A stretch of DNA of 64,000 bases, from NCBI GenBank assembly GCA_020633675.1, contig JACKDE010000001.1, positions 682,001-746,000 of the forward strand, in the 5' to 3' direction. Both the position numbers and the translations under genes were made by a program. The notes beneath the pieces were generated by a model. The model did not search any database. It saw only the letters and a list, made by a program, of their open reading frames with translations, and was not told the DNA's origin. Each line of letters opens with the position of its first letter. The first letter of the stretch is position 1. The DNA is from Deferribacteres bacterium. GTDB lineage: Bacteria > Zhuqueibacterota > Zhuqueibacteria > Zhuqueibacterales > Geothermadaptataceae. Of the stretch, positions 44,122-52,983 are shown in pieces.

Positions 44122-44340
44122 GACAAAATGTACTCCGGTAAGTGATGATTTTAAAACGATTCATAAAAATCGTGTACGAAATTGGTTCTCTGTCTTTTCA
44201 CATGAGCGCAAGCTCACCAATTAACCTGATTGATCATGATGGTGATCGTCCATTGCCAGTTTTCCCTATGCATTCACATTCGGTGTATCTCGGTTCATTT
44301 CGGCGCTGCATCGGCGCGCTGTCTTAATGTAGGAGATTCT
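44122..44340. other. Intergenic stretch upstream of the decarboxylase gene
   Basis: This holds the decarboxylase promoter on the minus strand. No gene is supportable; short plus-strand frames show no family resemblance or ribosome site. Confidence 0.45.
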
Positions 44341-44361
44341 ATCATTCAGTCGAAGCCACTT

Positions 44362-44545
44362 CTTCTTTTTTGCGCTCAAAAAAGAAGCAAAAAACGCCTC
44401 GGCTGCCGAAATGTGGCTAAATTTTCAGCTTCGCTTCCTGGCGCATTTAAACTCGCTGCGCTCAAACAGAAAATGCGCCTTTCCGGAACCGAAACTGAAA
44501 ATTCTTCACGCCAAATTTCTAAGGCCGAAAAGAGAAAGCAAAGAA
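44362..44545. repeat. Structured intergenic element with two nested hairpins
   Basis: CTTCTTTTTT (44362-44371) pairs with AAAAAAGAAG (44378-44387). A second, long imperfect inverted repeat spans 44420-44503: AATTTTCAG pairs with CTGAAAATT, and GCGCATTT pairs with AAATGCGC around a loop rich in CGCTGCGC. The overall string pattern resembles dispersed intergenic elements seen in Bacteroidetes-type genomes (recollection, not a search). It could be a mobile repeat or structured RNA. Confidence 0.55.
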
Positions 44546-44661
44546 ACTGTTGACTAAGCGATAGTGTGATTCTACCCACGCTAATTGGTGCGGCGCTCTG
44601 AAAAATAGTTCTTCACTATTCGCTTTGTGGCCAACAACGAACAACACATCAACACAACATT

Positions 44662-45471
44662 TCACCGCAATCCCTCGAACAAATCGGTTTCGCGCTGACG
44701 TCCGCCGTTGACCAGGCTGAACACGCGATAGAATTCCTGCGCTCCCCAGAGGGCACGATGATGCTCATCTGACAAATGCTGCAATTCGCGATAAATTGAC
44801 ATTTGCGACTGGTGACACTGCACCGCCTGCCATACAGTAGGTGCATAGGCGACAGTATCGATAAAAGTGGTAATCGCCCAATCCGGCCAGGGTGTCGCGC
44901 GGCGCTCGACTTCATCGACATTGAATTTCAGATCTTTAAAGGCAGCCTGGTATGCCTCGAATTTGCCGCGCGTCCAGGCCATCTGGTACAGCTTCGAGAC
45001 GCGGTGTGCGGCATGATCGTTCAGGGTTTTGTAGCTTGAATCAGCCGCGCACACAGTCGCAGCGGTGGTCAATTGCGATATCGCGATGTGGTCGGGGTGG
45101 CCGTAGGAGCCGTTTGCATCGAAGGTGATGACGACCTGCGGCTGCACGCGCCGAATGTGCGAAACGATTTTCGCCACCGCCTCGCTTACATCGGCGCGAT
45201 CCAGGTCGCCATCGATGTAGTCGAGAAATTGCACTTCACGAACGCCAAGTATTTCAGCAGCAGCGAGCAGCTCGGCTTCGCGGATTTGGCCGACCGTTGC
45301 CAAATCGAGATGACCACGCTTGTCGCCGATGCGCCCGCGCTCCCCGCGGGTTGCTGTGACAAGATAGGTTTCGACGCCTTCGCTGGCATATTTGGCCAGC
45401 GCGCCGCCCGTGCCCAGTGATTCGTCATCAGGATGTGCCAGCACACACATCAATTTCAATTTTTCAACCAC
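44662..45471 (-). CDS. PIG-L family deacetylase (LmbE-like)
   Basis: The protein has 269 residues from GTG 45471 (AAAGGA 7 bp upstream); an upstream extension of 47 codons is not conserved. The zinc-site motif is AHPDDESLGTGG (His13, Asp15, Asp16), with the second ligand region SYGHPDHIAIS. The fold removes N-acetyl groups from GlcNAc conjugates in thiol, lipid or glycan pathways. No bacillithiol or mycothiol partner is adjacent, so the substrate is open. It is divergent from the sensor kinase gene. Confidence 0.92.
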   Translation of the reverse strand: MVEKLKLMCVLAHPDDESLGTGGALAKYASEGVETYLVTATRGERGRIGDKRGHLDLATVGQIREAELLAAAEILGVREVQFLDYIDGDLDRADVSEAVAKIVSHIRRVQPQVVITFDANGSYGHPDHIAISQLTTAATVCAADSSYKTLNDHAAHRVSKLYQMAWTRGKFEAYQAAFKDLKFNVDEVERRATPWPDWAITTFIDTVAYAPTVWQAVQCHQSQMSIYRELQHLSDEHHRALWGAQEFYRVFSLVNGGRQRETDLFEGLR

Positions 45472-45650
45472 ATGAATTCCTTTATAAATGTGCGAAGATG
45501 AATATTTGAGCTGCTTCAGCTCTTGATACATGCATGATACGCCGCGAAATCGTGTTTTCCACCTATTAAAATTGATAGATTTGCCATTGGGATGCTTTCG
45601 TTGTTGCATCAATGGATCAGGAACGTTTATCTTGACATTTAAATGTTGTT

Positions 45651-48600
45651 ATGCCTACTTATGCGCAGTCAAATCCTTCAAAAATGACCAAATTCGTAAT
45701 GCAATCCTTGCCAGATCGGAATGCCTTTTCAACTATGCTGCAACGAAAAATTAAGCAAAAACGGACTTTGCCCGGAAGCCCCGGCCTTCGCTGTCGGGCC
45801 AGGCTTGTCGCTCTTGGCGTGCAACTCATTTTCTTGCTGAGTAGTGCAATTGTCTACTCGCAGGCTCTGCTTTTTGAGCAGTATACCATAAAGGATGGCC
45901 TGCCCTCAAACTGGGTCACCTTCATCACCCAGGATTCGAAAGGGCACTTGTGGATTGGTGCAGATGGTGGCATTGCCGTCTACGATGGCGTTGAGTTTAA
46001 AAGGTACGGCAGCCGGGAAGGCCTGCTCGTGCCACACGTTTGGGCGATCATCGAAAGTAAAAAATACCCCGGCACGTTTTATATTGGCACCCATGGCGGC
46101 GGCCTGACCGTCTTCCGGGATGGCGCTTTTACAACCAGGTCAATCGGGACGAATTTTGCGCATAAGGTCGTCGGGCACCTGCTGGAAGACAGCTTTGGCA
46201 GGCTGTGGTGCGGCACCAATGGTGGCTTGTTTACCCTTGAAGAAGACAGCCTGGTTGCCTTCGAACTGCCGGGAATGGAGAATCGCTGGGTCGGCTTTAT
46301 CGAGCAGACGAAAGACAGCCTGATCTGGATCAGCTACGATAACCAGGTCTATCGGTACGATACTGAGAATGCCCGCCTGGAATCCCTCAATCCTGTTCTG
46401 TCCGATTCGGTCTATTCTTTATGCCTGCAGGAAGATGACGATGGAACGATTTGGATCGGTACGGATAGCGGCGAAATCCATAAAATCAAAAACGATCGTT
46501 TGATAGCGACCAAAAAGTTGCAGGGCCTGTTCGCACGTGAAATTCTCGACGACCGGGAAGGCAATTTATGGATCACGACGGTAGATGGCCCGGCTCTCTT
46601 AAACAAGGCATCCTTCCCGGACTCCGAACCGGTGCTGTTTAACAATATCAATGGCATGCTGCATGAAGATGTCAGCCCGGGTTTTGTCGACCGGGAAAAC
46701 AACCTGTGGTTCGGCACGCCACGCTCCGGACTCTACAAGCTTTCTGACCGAAATGTGATCGTCTTTCCATTTCAAAATATCAGCGCATCGCAGCCCAATG
46801 CTGTGATGATCGATGAAAATCAGCATCTTTTTACAGCCAGCGACAACGGCATTTGGGAAATCTGGCGCGCCCGGGATGGCTCGTGGCGAAAACATCTGCA
46901 CAGTAGCGCCGCTCTGCAAATCGATGCGCCGGTCTACAGCATAGAACCTGACCAAAATGGCCGGCTTTGGCTGGCGGTTGGAGCGGAAAGTGTTGTTGGT
47001 TATCAGCGCCAAATGCAGCAATACGGAGCCACCGGCCTGACGCTTGCCCATCGTTTGCAGGCGGAAGTGGATTTGCACACCGGCGGCCGTTTTGGCGGCT
47101 TCATGGTGGATCGCAACAACCAGCTCTGGTATCGCCGCACCGCCGGGCTGGGCCTGGCGCAGTATGATCTCAATGCCATGCAGCGCGTCAAAGTCTATAC
47201 CCGTGACGACGGTCTGGCTGGCGGTACCGTATCGGCATCGCTGATGGACCGGGACGGCAAAATGTGGTTCGGCGAGTTCAATGGTGGTATTGCGGTATTC
47301 AAACCCGATGGCAAGCAGTACGTTCACGAGCGCACCTTTACCAGCGACGATGGTTTGGCCGGCAACCAGGTGCGCTCGATGGTGCAGCGCCAAAATGGCG
47401 AAATCTGGATTGGCCATCGCTATGATGGCATATCGATTTTTAAAGAAGGCACCTTCGAGAATGTCAGGGAAAAGGATGGACTGATCAACGACGCGGTGTG
47501 GTCGCTGGCGGAAGATGACCAGCAGCGCGTCTGGCTCGGTACCTCGGCCGGCATCCAGCACACGGCTCTGGACGATGAGCGGAATTTTGTTACCGACAAA
47601 AGGTTGATCCGCACCACCACGCGCGTGCTCGGACAGATTCCGGGTATGCCCATGATGTACATGATGAACGTCGATGACCTGACGCTCTACAAGCCGCCGG
47701 CGCAGGAGATGAAAAAGCTGGCGGTGCCGATAGAAATCACCGCACTTCGCGTCAGCGGCAAAGAGGCCGACCTGCAATCGGAGCTGCAATTCCAGTCGGA
47801 CGAGAATCTTTTTGAAATCGAATTTCTCGGCATCAGCCTGAAAGATGAAAAGCTGCTGCGGTTCCAATATTCCTTATCTGCACGTTCAAATGAGTGGAGC
47901 GGCACTACTCAGCAACGCAGCTTGCAGTTCACCTCGCTGCGCCCGGGCGATTACCATTTTAAGGTGAAAGCCGTCACCGCTGAGGGGGTCGAGAGTCCTG
48001 AGCCGGCTGAACTGCGCTTTACCGTGCTGCCGCCGCTCTGGCAGCGCTGGTGGTTTATTTTGTTCGCGTTCATTTTGATCGGCGCGCTGCTGTATGCCAT
48101 TCACCAAGTGCAGTTACAACGTGCGCTGGCTGTCGAGCGCATCCGGTCGCGCATCTCCACCGATTTGCACGATGATATTGGCGCCGGCCTGACCCACATC
48201 GGCCTGCTCTCCGATGTCGCCTTGCGCAAAACCGAGCTGCAGGATGAAAAAAACGACGCGTTCAAAAATAAGGAAATGATCCAAGAATTGGCGGGCTCCA
48301 TCGAGCGTGTGGGCCATATTGCCCGGGAACTGTCCAATGCGATGAGCGACGTGGTGTGGTCGATTAATCCAAAACACGATTCGGTCGAAGCGCTCATTCA
48401 CCGCTTGTCCGGCTTTGCCTACGATGTTTGTGAAGCGAAAGATATCAAGCTGGACATGCAGGTATCGCGAAACATCATGCATGTCCGGCTCGATCCCGAA
48501 ATACGCCGAAACCTGCTGCTGGTCGCCAAAGAAGCGATTCACAATGCCGCCAAGTATTCGGAAAGTTCGCTTGTGCAGGTCCAGCTCAGCCTGAAAAATG

Positions 48601-48779
48601 ACGAAATCTGGCTCGAAATTGTCGATCAAGGCAAGGGCTTTGACCTGACTTCTGCACGGGAAGGCAATGGCTTGCAGAATATTCGCAGCCGGATCGAGAA
48701 GCTCGGCGGGCACTGCGACATCAGTTCGCAAGCAGGGCAGGGGACACGTATATTCGCCGTGGTCAGGCTGAAACGCTGA
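45651..48779 (+). CDS. Hybrid-propeller sensor histidine kinase (Reg_prop, Y_Y_Y, HisKA_3)
   Basis: The frame has up to 1042 codons. The start is uncertain: ATG 45651, 45684, 45699 and 45735 all lack a good ribosome site, and the last still keeps the signal span (LVALGVQLIFLLSSAIVYSQ). About ten propeller units follow (WIGADGGIAVYDG, WCGTNGGLFTLEE, WIGTDSGEIHKI and so on), then a Y_Y_Y domain, one membrane span (WWFILFAFILIGALLYAI) and a HisKA_3 dimerisation region with phospho-His in STDLHDDIGAGL. The ATPase domain ends the chain (EAIHNAAKYSE, DQGKGFD, GNGLQNIRSRI). It senses a periplasmic ligand. No response regulator is adjacent. Confidence 0.93.
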   Translation: MPTYAQSNPSKMTKFVMQSLPDRNAFSTMLQRKIKQKRTLPGSPGLRCRARLVALGVQLIFLLSSAIVYSQALLFEQYTIKDGLPSNWVTFITQDSKGHLWIGADGGIAVYDGVEFKRYGSREGLLVPHVWAIIESKKYPGTFYIGTHGGGLTVFRDGAFTTRSIGTNFAHKVVGHLLEDSFGRLWCGTNGGLFTLEEDSLVAFELPGMENRWVGFIEQTKDSLIWISYDNQVYRYDTENARLESLNPVLSDSVYSLCLQEDDDGTIWIGTDSGEIHKIKNDRLIATKKLQGLFAREILDDREGNLWITTVDGPALLNKASFPDSEPVLFNNINGMLHEDVSPGFVDRENNLWFGTPRSGLYKLSDRNVIVFPFQNISASQPNAVMIDENQHLFTASDNGIWEIWRARDGSWRKHLHSSAALQIDAPVYSIEPDQNGRLWLAVGAESVVGYQRQMQQYGATGLTLAHRLQAEVDLHTGGRFGGFMVDRNNQLWYRRTAGLGLAQYDLNAMQRVKVYTRDDGLAGGTVSASLMDRDGKMWFGEFNGGIAVFKPDGKQYVHERTFTSDDGLAGNQVRSMVQRQNGEIWIGHRYDGISIFKEGTFENVREKDGLINDAVWSLAEDDQQRVWLGTSAGIQHTALDDERNFVTDKRLIRTTTRVLGQIPGMPMMYMMNVDDLTLYKPPAQEMKKLAVPIEITALRVSGKEADLQSELQFQSDENLFEIEFLGISLKDEKLLRFQYSLSARSNEWSGTTQQRSLQFTSLRPGDYHFKVKAVTAEGVESPEPAELRFTVLPPLWQRWWFILFAFILIGALLYAIHQVQLQRALAVERIRSRISTDLHDDIGAGLTHIGLLSDVALRKTELQDEKNDAFKNKEMIQELAGSIERVGHIARELSNAMSDVVWSINPKHDSVEALIHRLSGFAYDVCEAKDIKLDMQVSRNIMHVRLDPEIRRNLLLVAKEAIHNAAKYSESSLVQVQLSLKNDEIWLEIVDQGKGFDLTSAREGNGLQNIRSRIEKLGGHCDISSQAGQGTRIFAVVRLKR

Positions 48780-48808
48780 CGATCAAAATTCAACTTACCA
48801 AAAAGTTC

Positions 48809-48844
48809 AAAAGCCGGGCGTGATCACCATGTCCGGCTTTTTTT
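48809..48844 (+). terminator. Terminator after the sensor kinase gene
   Basis: AAAAGCCGG (48809-48817) pairs with CCGGCTTTT (48833-48841), followed by a T run. It is one of four near-identical terminators in this region. Confidence 0.88.
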
Positions 48845-48858
48845 ACACCAATGTAAAA
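48841..48858. promoter_or_regulatory. TTTTACA inverted repeat, copy 1
   Basis: TTTTACA-CCAA-TGTAAAA is a perfect 18-bp inverted repeat directly after the terminator. The same sequence follows the terminator at 52707. It may be an operator for the downstream surface-protein gene or an extra hairpin. Confidence 0.5.
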
Positions 48859-48906
48859 TCTCTCCGCAAAAACTCCGCACTCACAGACCGCGCAGGTAAA
48901 CATGGT

Positions 48907-49058
48907 TGTTTGAATCGCTTGCAAAAGGATTGTGGGCGTTTCACGCAGGCAACTTGCGTTCATGGCTGCCTGATTCCACGGATTCTTCAGCCATTTTGTA
49001 AACATCTTGGTCCATCTGGAGCGATGGATTGTCGTCTGGCAGGGACGTGCCGCCACCT
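48907..49058 (+). ncRNA. Conserved structured leader, copy 1
   Basis: About 150 nt upstream of the gene at 49083, strongly similar to 52807-52957. Three hairpins occur at matching places in both copies: CAGGCA/TGCCTG (48946-48951 and 48967-48972), TCCATC/GATGGA (49011-49016 and 49023-49028) and GGCA/TGCC (49038-49051). A single-base length difference between copies breaks all reading frames, so it is not coding. No known riboswitch class is recognised. Confidence 0.5.
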
Positions 49059-49082
49059 CATAGCCCTTTATGGAGAGTATGT

Positions 49083-52000
49083 ATGAATTCCTTGAGACAC
49101 AGAAACTGGTTCCCTGCCGGTGGTGCGCCTTTGCGGATGCTGCTCGCGCTGCTGTTTACCCTGGCGGGCACGCTGCCACTGGCGGCTGCCGAAAACGTTC
49201 CTGCATTTCAACTTGGCAGTGTAACCGATTTTCCGGCATCTAACTTATACGGCGCTAGCCCTGCAGGCTATAATTTTGATGCGACATTGGGGTGGTCATT
49301 TACGGTTGGCGCTGCAGATATTGTGGTGTCACATCTGGGTATTTACGATTCAGGAAATGATGGCTTATTGACAGCGCATGACGTCGGCATCTGGACCAGC
49401 GACGGAGCAACTCTCGTGGCTTCCGTCTCAATACCCAGCGGTACCAGCGCCACGCTTATTTCCGGCTGTCGTTATGTGAACATCACACCTGTAACACTCC
49501 AGGCCGGACAAACCTATGTAATAGGAGCTTATTATCCTCCCGTGTATCAAGTTGGCGGCGGAGATCAAATTATTCATTCTAATACGAATACAAATGAAAT
49601 CTTTTTTGCTACGCCGGTTACATGGGGTGAATATCGACAAACAACTGTTACCAGTGAATCTGGTGGTCTAACTTTCCCTAATATACCTGGTAATGGTGAC
49701 GGAATCCTCGGCCCGAACTTTCTGTGCCACTATGTGGAGTTGAACATAAATGGCTTCACCGCGACTGAAGGCGACGGCGGCCAGGCCAGCTTCGACTTCA
49801 CCGTGAGTCTCGACACGCTGATTTCTGCGGCTGGTGCGACATTTGATATCGCCACTGCGGATGGGACGACAAATCCGGCGACTGCAGCTTCCGACTACGC
49901 GGCACAATCGCTCACCGGCCAAACGATCACAGCAGCCAATTCAAACTTGAGCTATGTTTTGAGTGTGCTGGTCAACGGCGATACCGATTTCGAAGCGGAC
50001 GAGACGTTTCTGGTCAATGTGAGCAATGTGACTGGCGCCTATGTCAATGTCGGTCAGGGCATCGGCACGATCACCAATGATGACTGCGTTACGGACCCGG
50101 TTGTTACGACGAACGCCGATAGCGGCCCGGGCAGCCTGCGCCAGGCAATCATCGATGCTTGCCCCGGCAGCACCATTACCTTCGACATGAACTCCGTTGT
50201 GAGCCCCATTACATTGATACCCATATCAGGTAAATTGAATATTGATAAGAATCTGACTATTCAAGGTCCGGGGGCGGATATCCTGACAACCTTTGGAAAC
50301 AATCGCATTTTCCAAACTGTCAGCGGCGTCATTGTGGAGATTAACGGATTGACGATTTCGGGCTCTAATTCTAACGCAATTTATAATGTTGGTACATTAA
50401 CCTTAAATAATGTAATCATCAGCGGAAATACATCTTCCATTGGCGGCAGCGGGATTTATAATGCAAGCGGTATATTGACGATAAATAATTCTACCATCAG
50501 CGATAATACGACTTTCGATGGCACCGGCGCCGGAATATTCAGTTCTGGCTCAACAGGGGCTTCCGTTACCATTAATAACTCGACGATCAGTGGTAATTCA
50601 TCAAATTACGGTAGCGGCGGCGGGATTCAAATTTCTAACGGTTCATTGACCATTAATAACTCAACCATCAGTGGTAATTCAGCAAGCATAGGCGGTGGGA
50701 TTAGAAACGGCTTCGGCACAACAACATTGACGAATTCAACGGTCAGTGGCAATACAGCAATCCAAGGCGGAGGTATTGCCAACAATGCCACATTAATACT
50801 GAACAATTCGATCGTTGCCAACAGCACAAGCGGTGGTGATCTTTACTTAATTGCTGGTACCATCTCCGCCTATTTCAGTTTGATAGAAGACGGACTATCC
50901 AGCATTAACGGTACGAATTCCAATAATCTCACAGGGGACCCCTTACTTGGCCCATTGGCCGATAACGGTGGCCCAACGCTGACGCATGCGTTGCTTACAG
51001 GCAGTCTGGCAATCGACGCAGGAGACAATACGCTTGCCAACAATGCCGGGCTGACCACCGACCAGCGGGGCGCGGGATTTGACCGCTTTAGCCCTGTCGG
51101 CGGAACCGTGGATATCGGTGCGTTTGAATTGTACCAGGCTGCGCCACCATCCACCAAGCCCTACCTCATCGTTGCCAACGAGAATGTCAAGTTCGACGGC
51201 ACGCTGCTGTCGGATGGCGACATTCATTCCAATGGCGACATCGCTTTCCACAATGACGAGAAGGGCACCCACACCGGCAACCTGAGCGCAGTGAAAGACA
51301 TCACCATCGACAAGGGCGTGACCATCGACGGCGATGCCACCGCCAAGCGCATCTACGAGTTTGGCGACATCACCGGCACGGTTACGGACAAGGCGACGGT
51401 GGCCGAGATTCCGCTGCCGGTGCTGAGCTACACTGCTGGCGGACCGGACAAAACCGCGCCCAAGAAAGGCAGCCTGACCCTGGCGCCAGGCACCTACGGC
51501 AAAGTCAAAGTGGAGAAAAAATCCACCCTGTATCTGACTTCCGGTGACTACTTTATGGATGAGCTCGACACCGACAACTTCGCGAAAGTGGTGATCGATG
51601 TTTCGGGCGGTCCGGTCAACATCAACGTGGTCAAGGATTTGGAAATCGACGATGCGGTCGAGATCGTGATCGATCCGGGTGGTGACAGCAACTCCGATCT
51701 GCTGACCTTTTCGACCATGCAGAAGAACAAAGTCGACATCGGCAAATACACCAAGGTGTTGGGCAACATCATCGCCCCGAAAGCGGAAGTGCACTTTTCC
51801 GATGAGAGCCAGTTCCGTGGCACGGTCTGCGCCGACAAAGTGACCGTCGAAGAAGGCGTGCCGTTCCTGCATCACAACTCGCCGCAGAGCTTGCCGAAGC
51901 GGGTGGTGCCGGAAGATATGGAAGACGAGCTGGCTGGTGATGAATACATTGTGGACAGTCTTAAACTGATGCAGAATTATCCGAATCCGTTCAACCCGAC

Positions 52001-52235
52001 GACGGTGATCCGCTATCAGTTGCCAGCGAGCGCCGAAGTAAAGCTGTCGATTTACAACACCGCCGGTCAGCTGGTGCGGACACTGGTGAATGGCGAGATG
52101 CCGGCTGGTAGCCATGCCATCACCTGGGACGCCACCGACAACAGCGGCCAGCGTGTCGCTAGCGGGGTGTACCTGTATGTGATTCGCGCGGGTGATGCAT
52201 TCGTCCAGCAACGCAAGCTGATTTTGATGAAGTGA
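49083..52235 (+). CDS. Giant surface protein: DUF4082-like, Calx-beta, beta-helix, shared C-terminal module
   Basis: This 1050-residue protein starts at ATG 49083 (GGAGAG upstream) with a signal peptide (LLALLFTLAGTLPLAAA). Residues about 40-215 look like a DUF4082-type sandwich and about 220-335 like a Calx-beta domain (ADETFLVNVSNVTG). A right-handed beta-helix follows (repeats of LTINNSTISGN, about 340-620), then a choice-of-anchor-Q-like segment (DPLLGPLADNGGPTLTHAL). Residues 691-1050 are the module shared with the next two genes: a solenoid-like domain and a YPNPFNPTTVIRY FlgD/type IX-type sorting end. The beta-helix DNA is clearly more AT-rich than the module. It is probably a surface adhesin or polysaccharide binder; no enzyme motif is seen. 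Confidence 0.88.
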   Translation: MNSLRHRNWFPAGGAPLRMLLALLFTLAGTLPLAAAENVPAFQLGSVTDFPASNLYGASPAGYNFDATLGWSFTVGAADIVVSHLGIYDSGNDGLLTAHDVGIWTSDGATLVASVSIPSGTSATLISGCRYVNITPVTLQAGQTYVIGAYYPPVYQVGGGDQIIHSNTNTNEIFFATPVTWGEYRQTTVTSESGGLTFPNIPGNGDGILGPNFLCHYVELNINGFTATEGDGGQASFDFTVSLDTLISAAGATFDIATADGTTNPATAASDYAAQSLTGQTITAANSNLSYVLSVLVNGDTDFEADETFLVNVSNVTGAYVNVGQGIGTITNDDCVTDPVVTTNADSGPGSLRQAIIDACPGSTITFDMNSVVSPITLIPISGKLNIDKNLTIQGPGADILTTFGNNRIFQTVSGVIVEINGLTISGSNSNAIYNVGTLTLNNVIISGNTSSIGGSGIYNASGILTINNSTISDNTTFDGTGAGIFSSGSTGASVTINNSTISGNSSNYGSGGGIQISNGSLTINNSTISGNSASIGGGIRNGFGTTTLTNSTVSGNTAIQGGGIANNATLILNNSIVANSTSGGDLYLIAGTISAYFSLIEDGLSSINGTNSNNLTGDPLLGPLADNGGPTLTHALLTGSLAIDAGDNTLANNAGLTTDQRGAGFDRFSPVGGTVDIGAFELYQAAPPSTKPYLIVANENVKFDGTLLSDGDIHSNGDIAFHNDEKGTHTGNLSAVKDITIDKGVTIDGDATAKRIYEFGDITGTVTDKATVAEIPLPVLSYTAGGPDKTAPKKGSLTLAPGTYGKVKVEKKSTLYLTSGDYFMDELDTDNFAKVVIDVSGGPVNINVVKDLEIDDAVEIVIDPGGDSNSDLLTFSTMQKNKVDIGKYTKVLGNIIAPKAEVHFSDESQFRGTVCADKVTVEEGVPFLHHNSPQSLPKRVVPEDMEDELAGDEYIVDSLKLMQNYPNPFNPTTVIRYQLPASAEVKLSIYNTAGQLVRTLVNGEMPAGSHAITWDATDNSGQRVASGVYLYVIRAGDAFVQQRKLILMK
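51153..52235 (+). repeat. Shared C-terminal module, copy 1
   Basis: A 1.08-kb segment nearly identical in DNA to 55590-56670 and close to 59632-60720. It encodes KPYLIVANENVKFDGTLLSD, a glycine- and aspartate-rich solenoid region and the sorting end. Confidence 0.92.
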
Positions 52236-52254
52236 TTTGTGAAACGGAATTTCT

Positions 52255-52603
52255 TTTCCCCTTTGAAGGGGGGCAGGGGGATGTTTAAGGGAAAAGTGTT
52301 TGTTCTTTCAAGGTTTATCGTTTCATTAACACCCCGATTCATCGGGGTGGATAGCAGAGCATCACGCTTTTTCTGCAACCGTTTTAACGGTTTCACAACA
52401 CCAGCTTGGTCGAGAGCAAAGGAAGCCGTTAAAACGGCTTGGTCAGGATGAATTGAGAGAAACCTTGTTGTTTCCCGCCCTGAAGGACGGGGTTAATGAC
52501 AAGGACAAGCTATGTTTACCAGATGGTTATTTCTTTAAACTGACGGCTATATTGCAGGGGATGTTAAGGATGTTCATTTGAGCATGAATTTCAGCAACAT
52601 CCT
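52255..52603. repeat. Cluster of REP-like palindromes
   Basis: Several tight hairpins are packed between two surface-protein genes: CACCCCGAT/ATCGGGGTG (52330-52349), AACCGTT/AACGGTT (52377-52392), AAGCCGTT/AACGGCTT (52423-52440), CCCGCCCT/AGGACGGG (52474-52491) and AGGATGTT/AACATCCT (52567-52603). The second and third share a CCGTTnnAACGG core, as in REP pairs mobilised by RAYT transposases. No transposase gene is nearby. Confidence 0.65.
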
Positions 52604-52706
52604 CTAAATTCCTTCTTCGGCGAGCTCAGAACAGGCACTTCGAAGGGAGACTTTCAAGCTGCGTTGAAAGCGTCAATATCAAGTATCAAACGACAAACAA
52701 ACACTG

Positions 52707-52744
52707 AAAAGCCGGGCGTGCCATATGCATATCCGGCTTTTTTT
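52707..52744 (+). terminator. Terminator after the first surface-protein gene
   Basis: AAAAGCCGG (52707-52715) pairs with CCGGCTTTT (52733-52741), followed by T residues. It lies about 470 bp after the stop, beyond the palindrome cluster. Confidence 0.85.
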
Positions 52745-52758
52745 ACACCAATGTAAAA
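52741..52758. promoter_or_regulatory. TTTTACA inverted repeat, copy 2
   Basis: TTTTACA-CCAA-TGTAAAA is identical to copy 1 at 48841-48858 and has the same spacing after its terminator. A degenerate third copy (TTTTGTGCCAATGTAAAA) is at 56801-56818. Confidence 0.5.
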
Positions 52759-52806
52759 TCTTTCTTTGCCTGATCCGCAACAGCCTTTCCCGCACGTAAT
52801 AATGAG

Positions 52807-52957
52807 TGTTTGAATCGCTTGCAAAAGGATTGCAAGCATTTTCGGCAGGCAAACTGTGTTCAGGACTGCCTGTATCATTTGATTCTTACCGATTTTGTGA
52901 ACATGCCGATCCATCAGGAGCGATGGATTGCACTCTGGCAGGGACTCGCCGCCATCT
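52807..52957 (+). ncRNA. Conserved structured leader, copy 2
   Basis: Matches 48907-49058 with the same three hairpins: CAGGCA/TGCCTG (52846-52851, 52867-52872), TCCATC/GATGGA (52910-52915, 52922-52927) and GGC/GCC (52937-52950). It ends about 25 bp before the start of the second surface-protein gene, and the AAAGGAGGA ribosome site lies in between. Confidence 0.5.
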
Positions 52958-52983
52958 GTTTTTCCAAAGGAGGATTCCTTGCT

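Noticed and set aside
46599..47867. 422-codon minus-strand frame
   Set aside because: Antisense to the propeller region of the sensor kinase; no family pattern, and the repeat structure of the sense protein explains the open frame.
48907..49058. c-di-GMP (GEMM) riboswitch
   Set aside because: Considered because of the surface-protein context, but the conserved GEMM core and tetraloop receptor are not present.
48820..49086. 88-codon plus-strand frame over the leader (and the related one at 52806-53108)
   Set aside because: The two leader copies differ by a one-base indel, so no common reading frame is maintained; structure rather than protein is conserved.
50943..52211. 422-codon minus-strand frame (and similar ones at 55503-56261 and 59119-60759)
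   Set aside because: All are antisense to the shared C-terminal module. Their mutual similarity only reflects the duplicated DNA.
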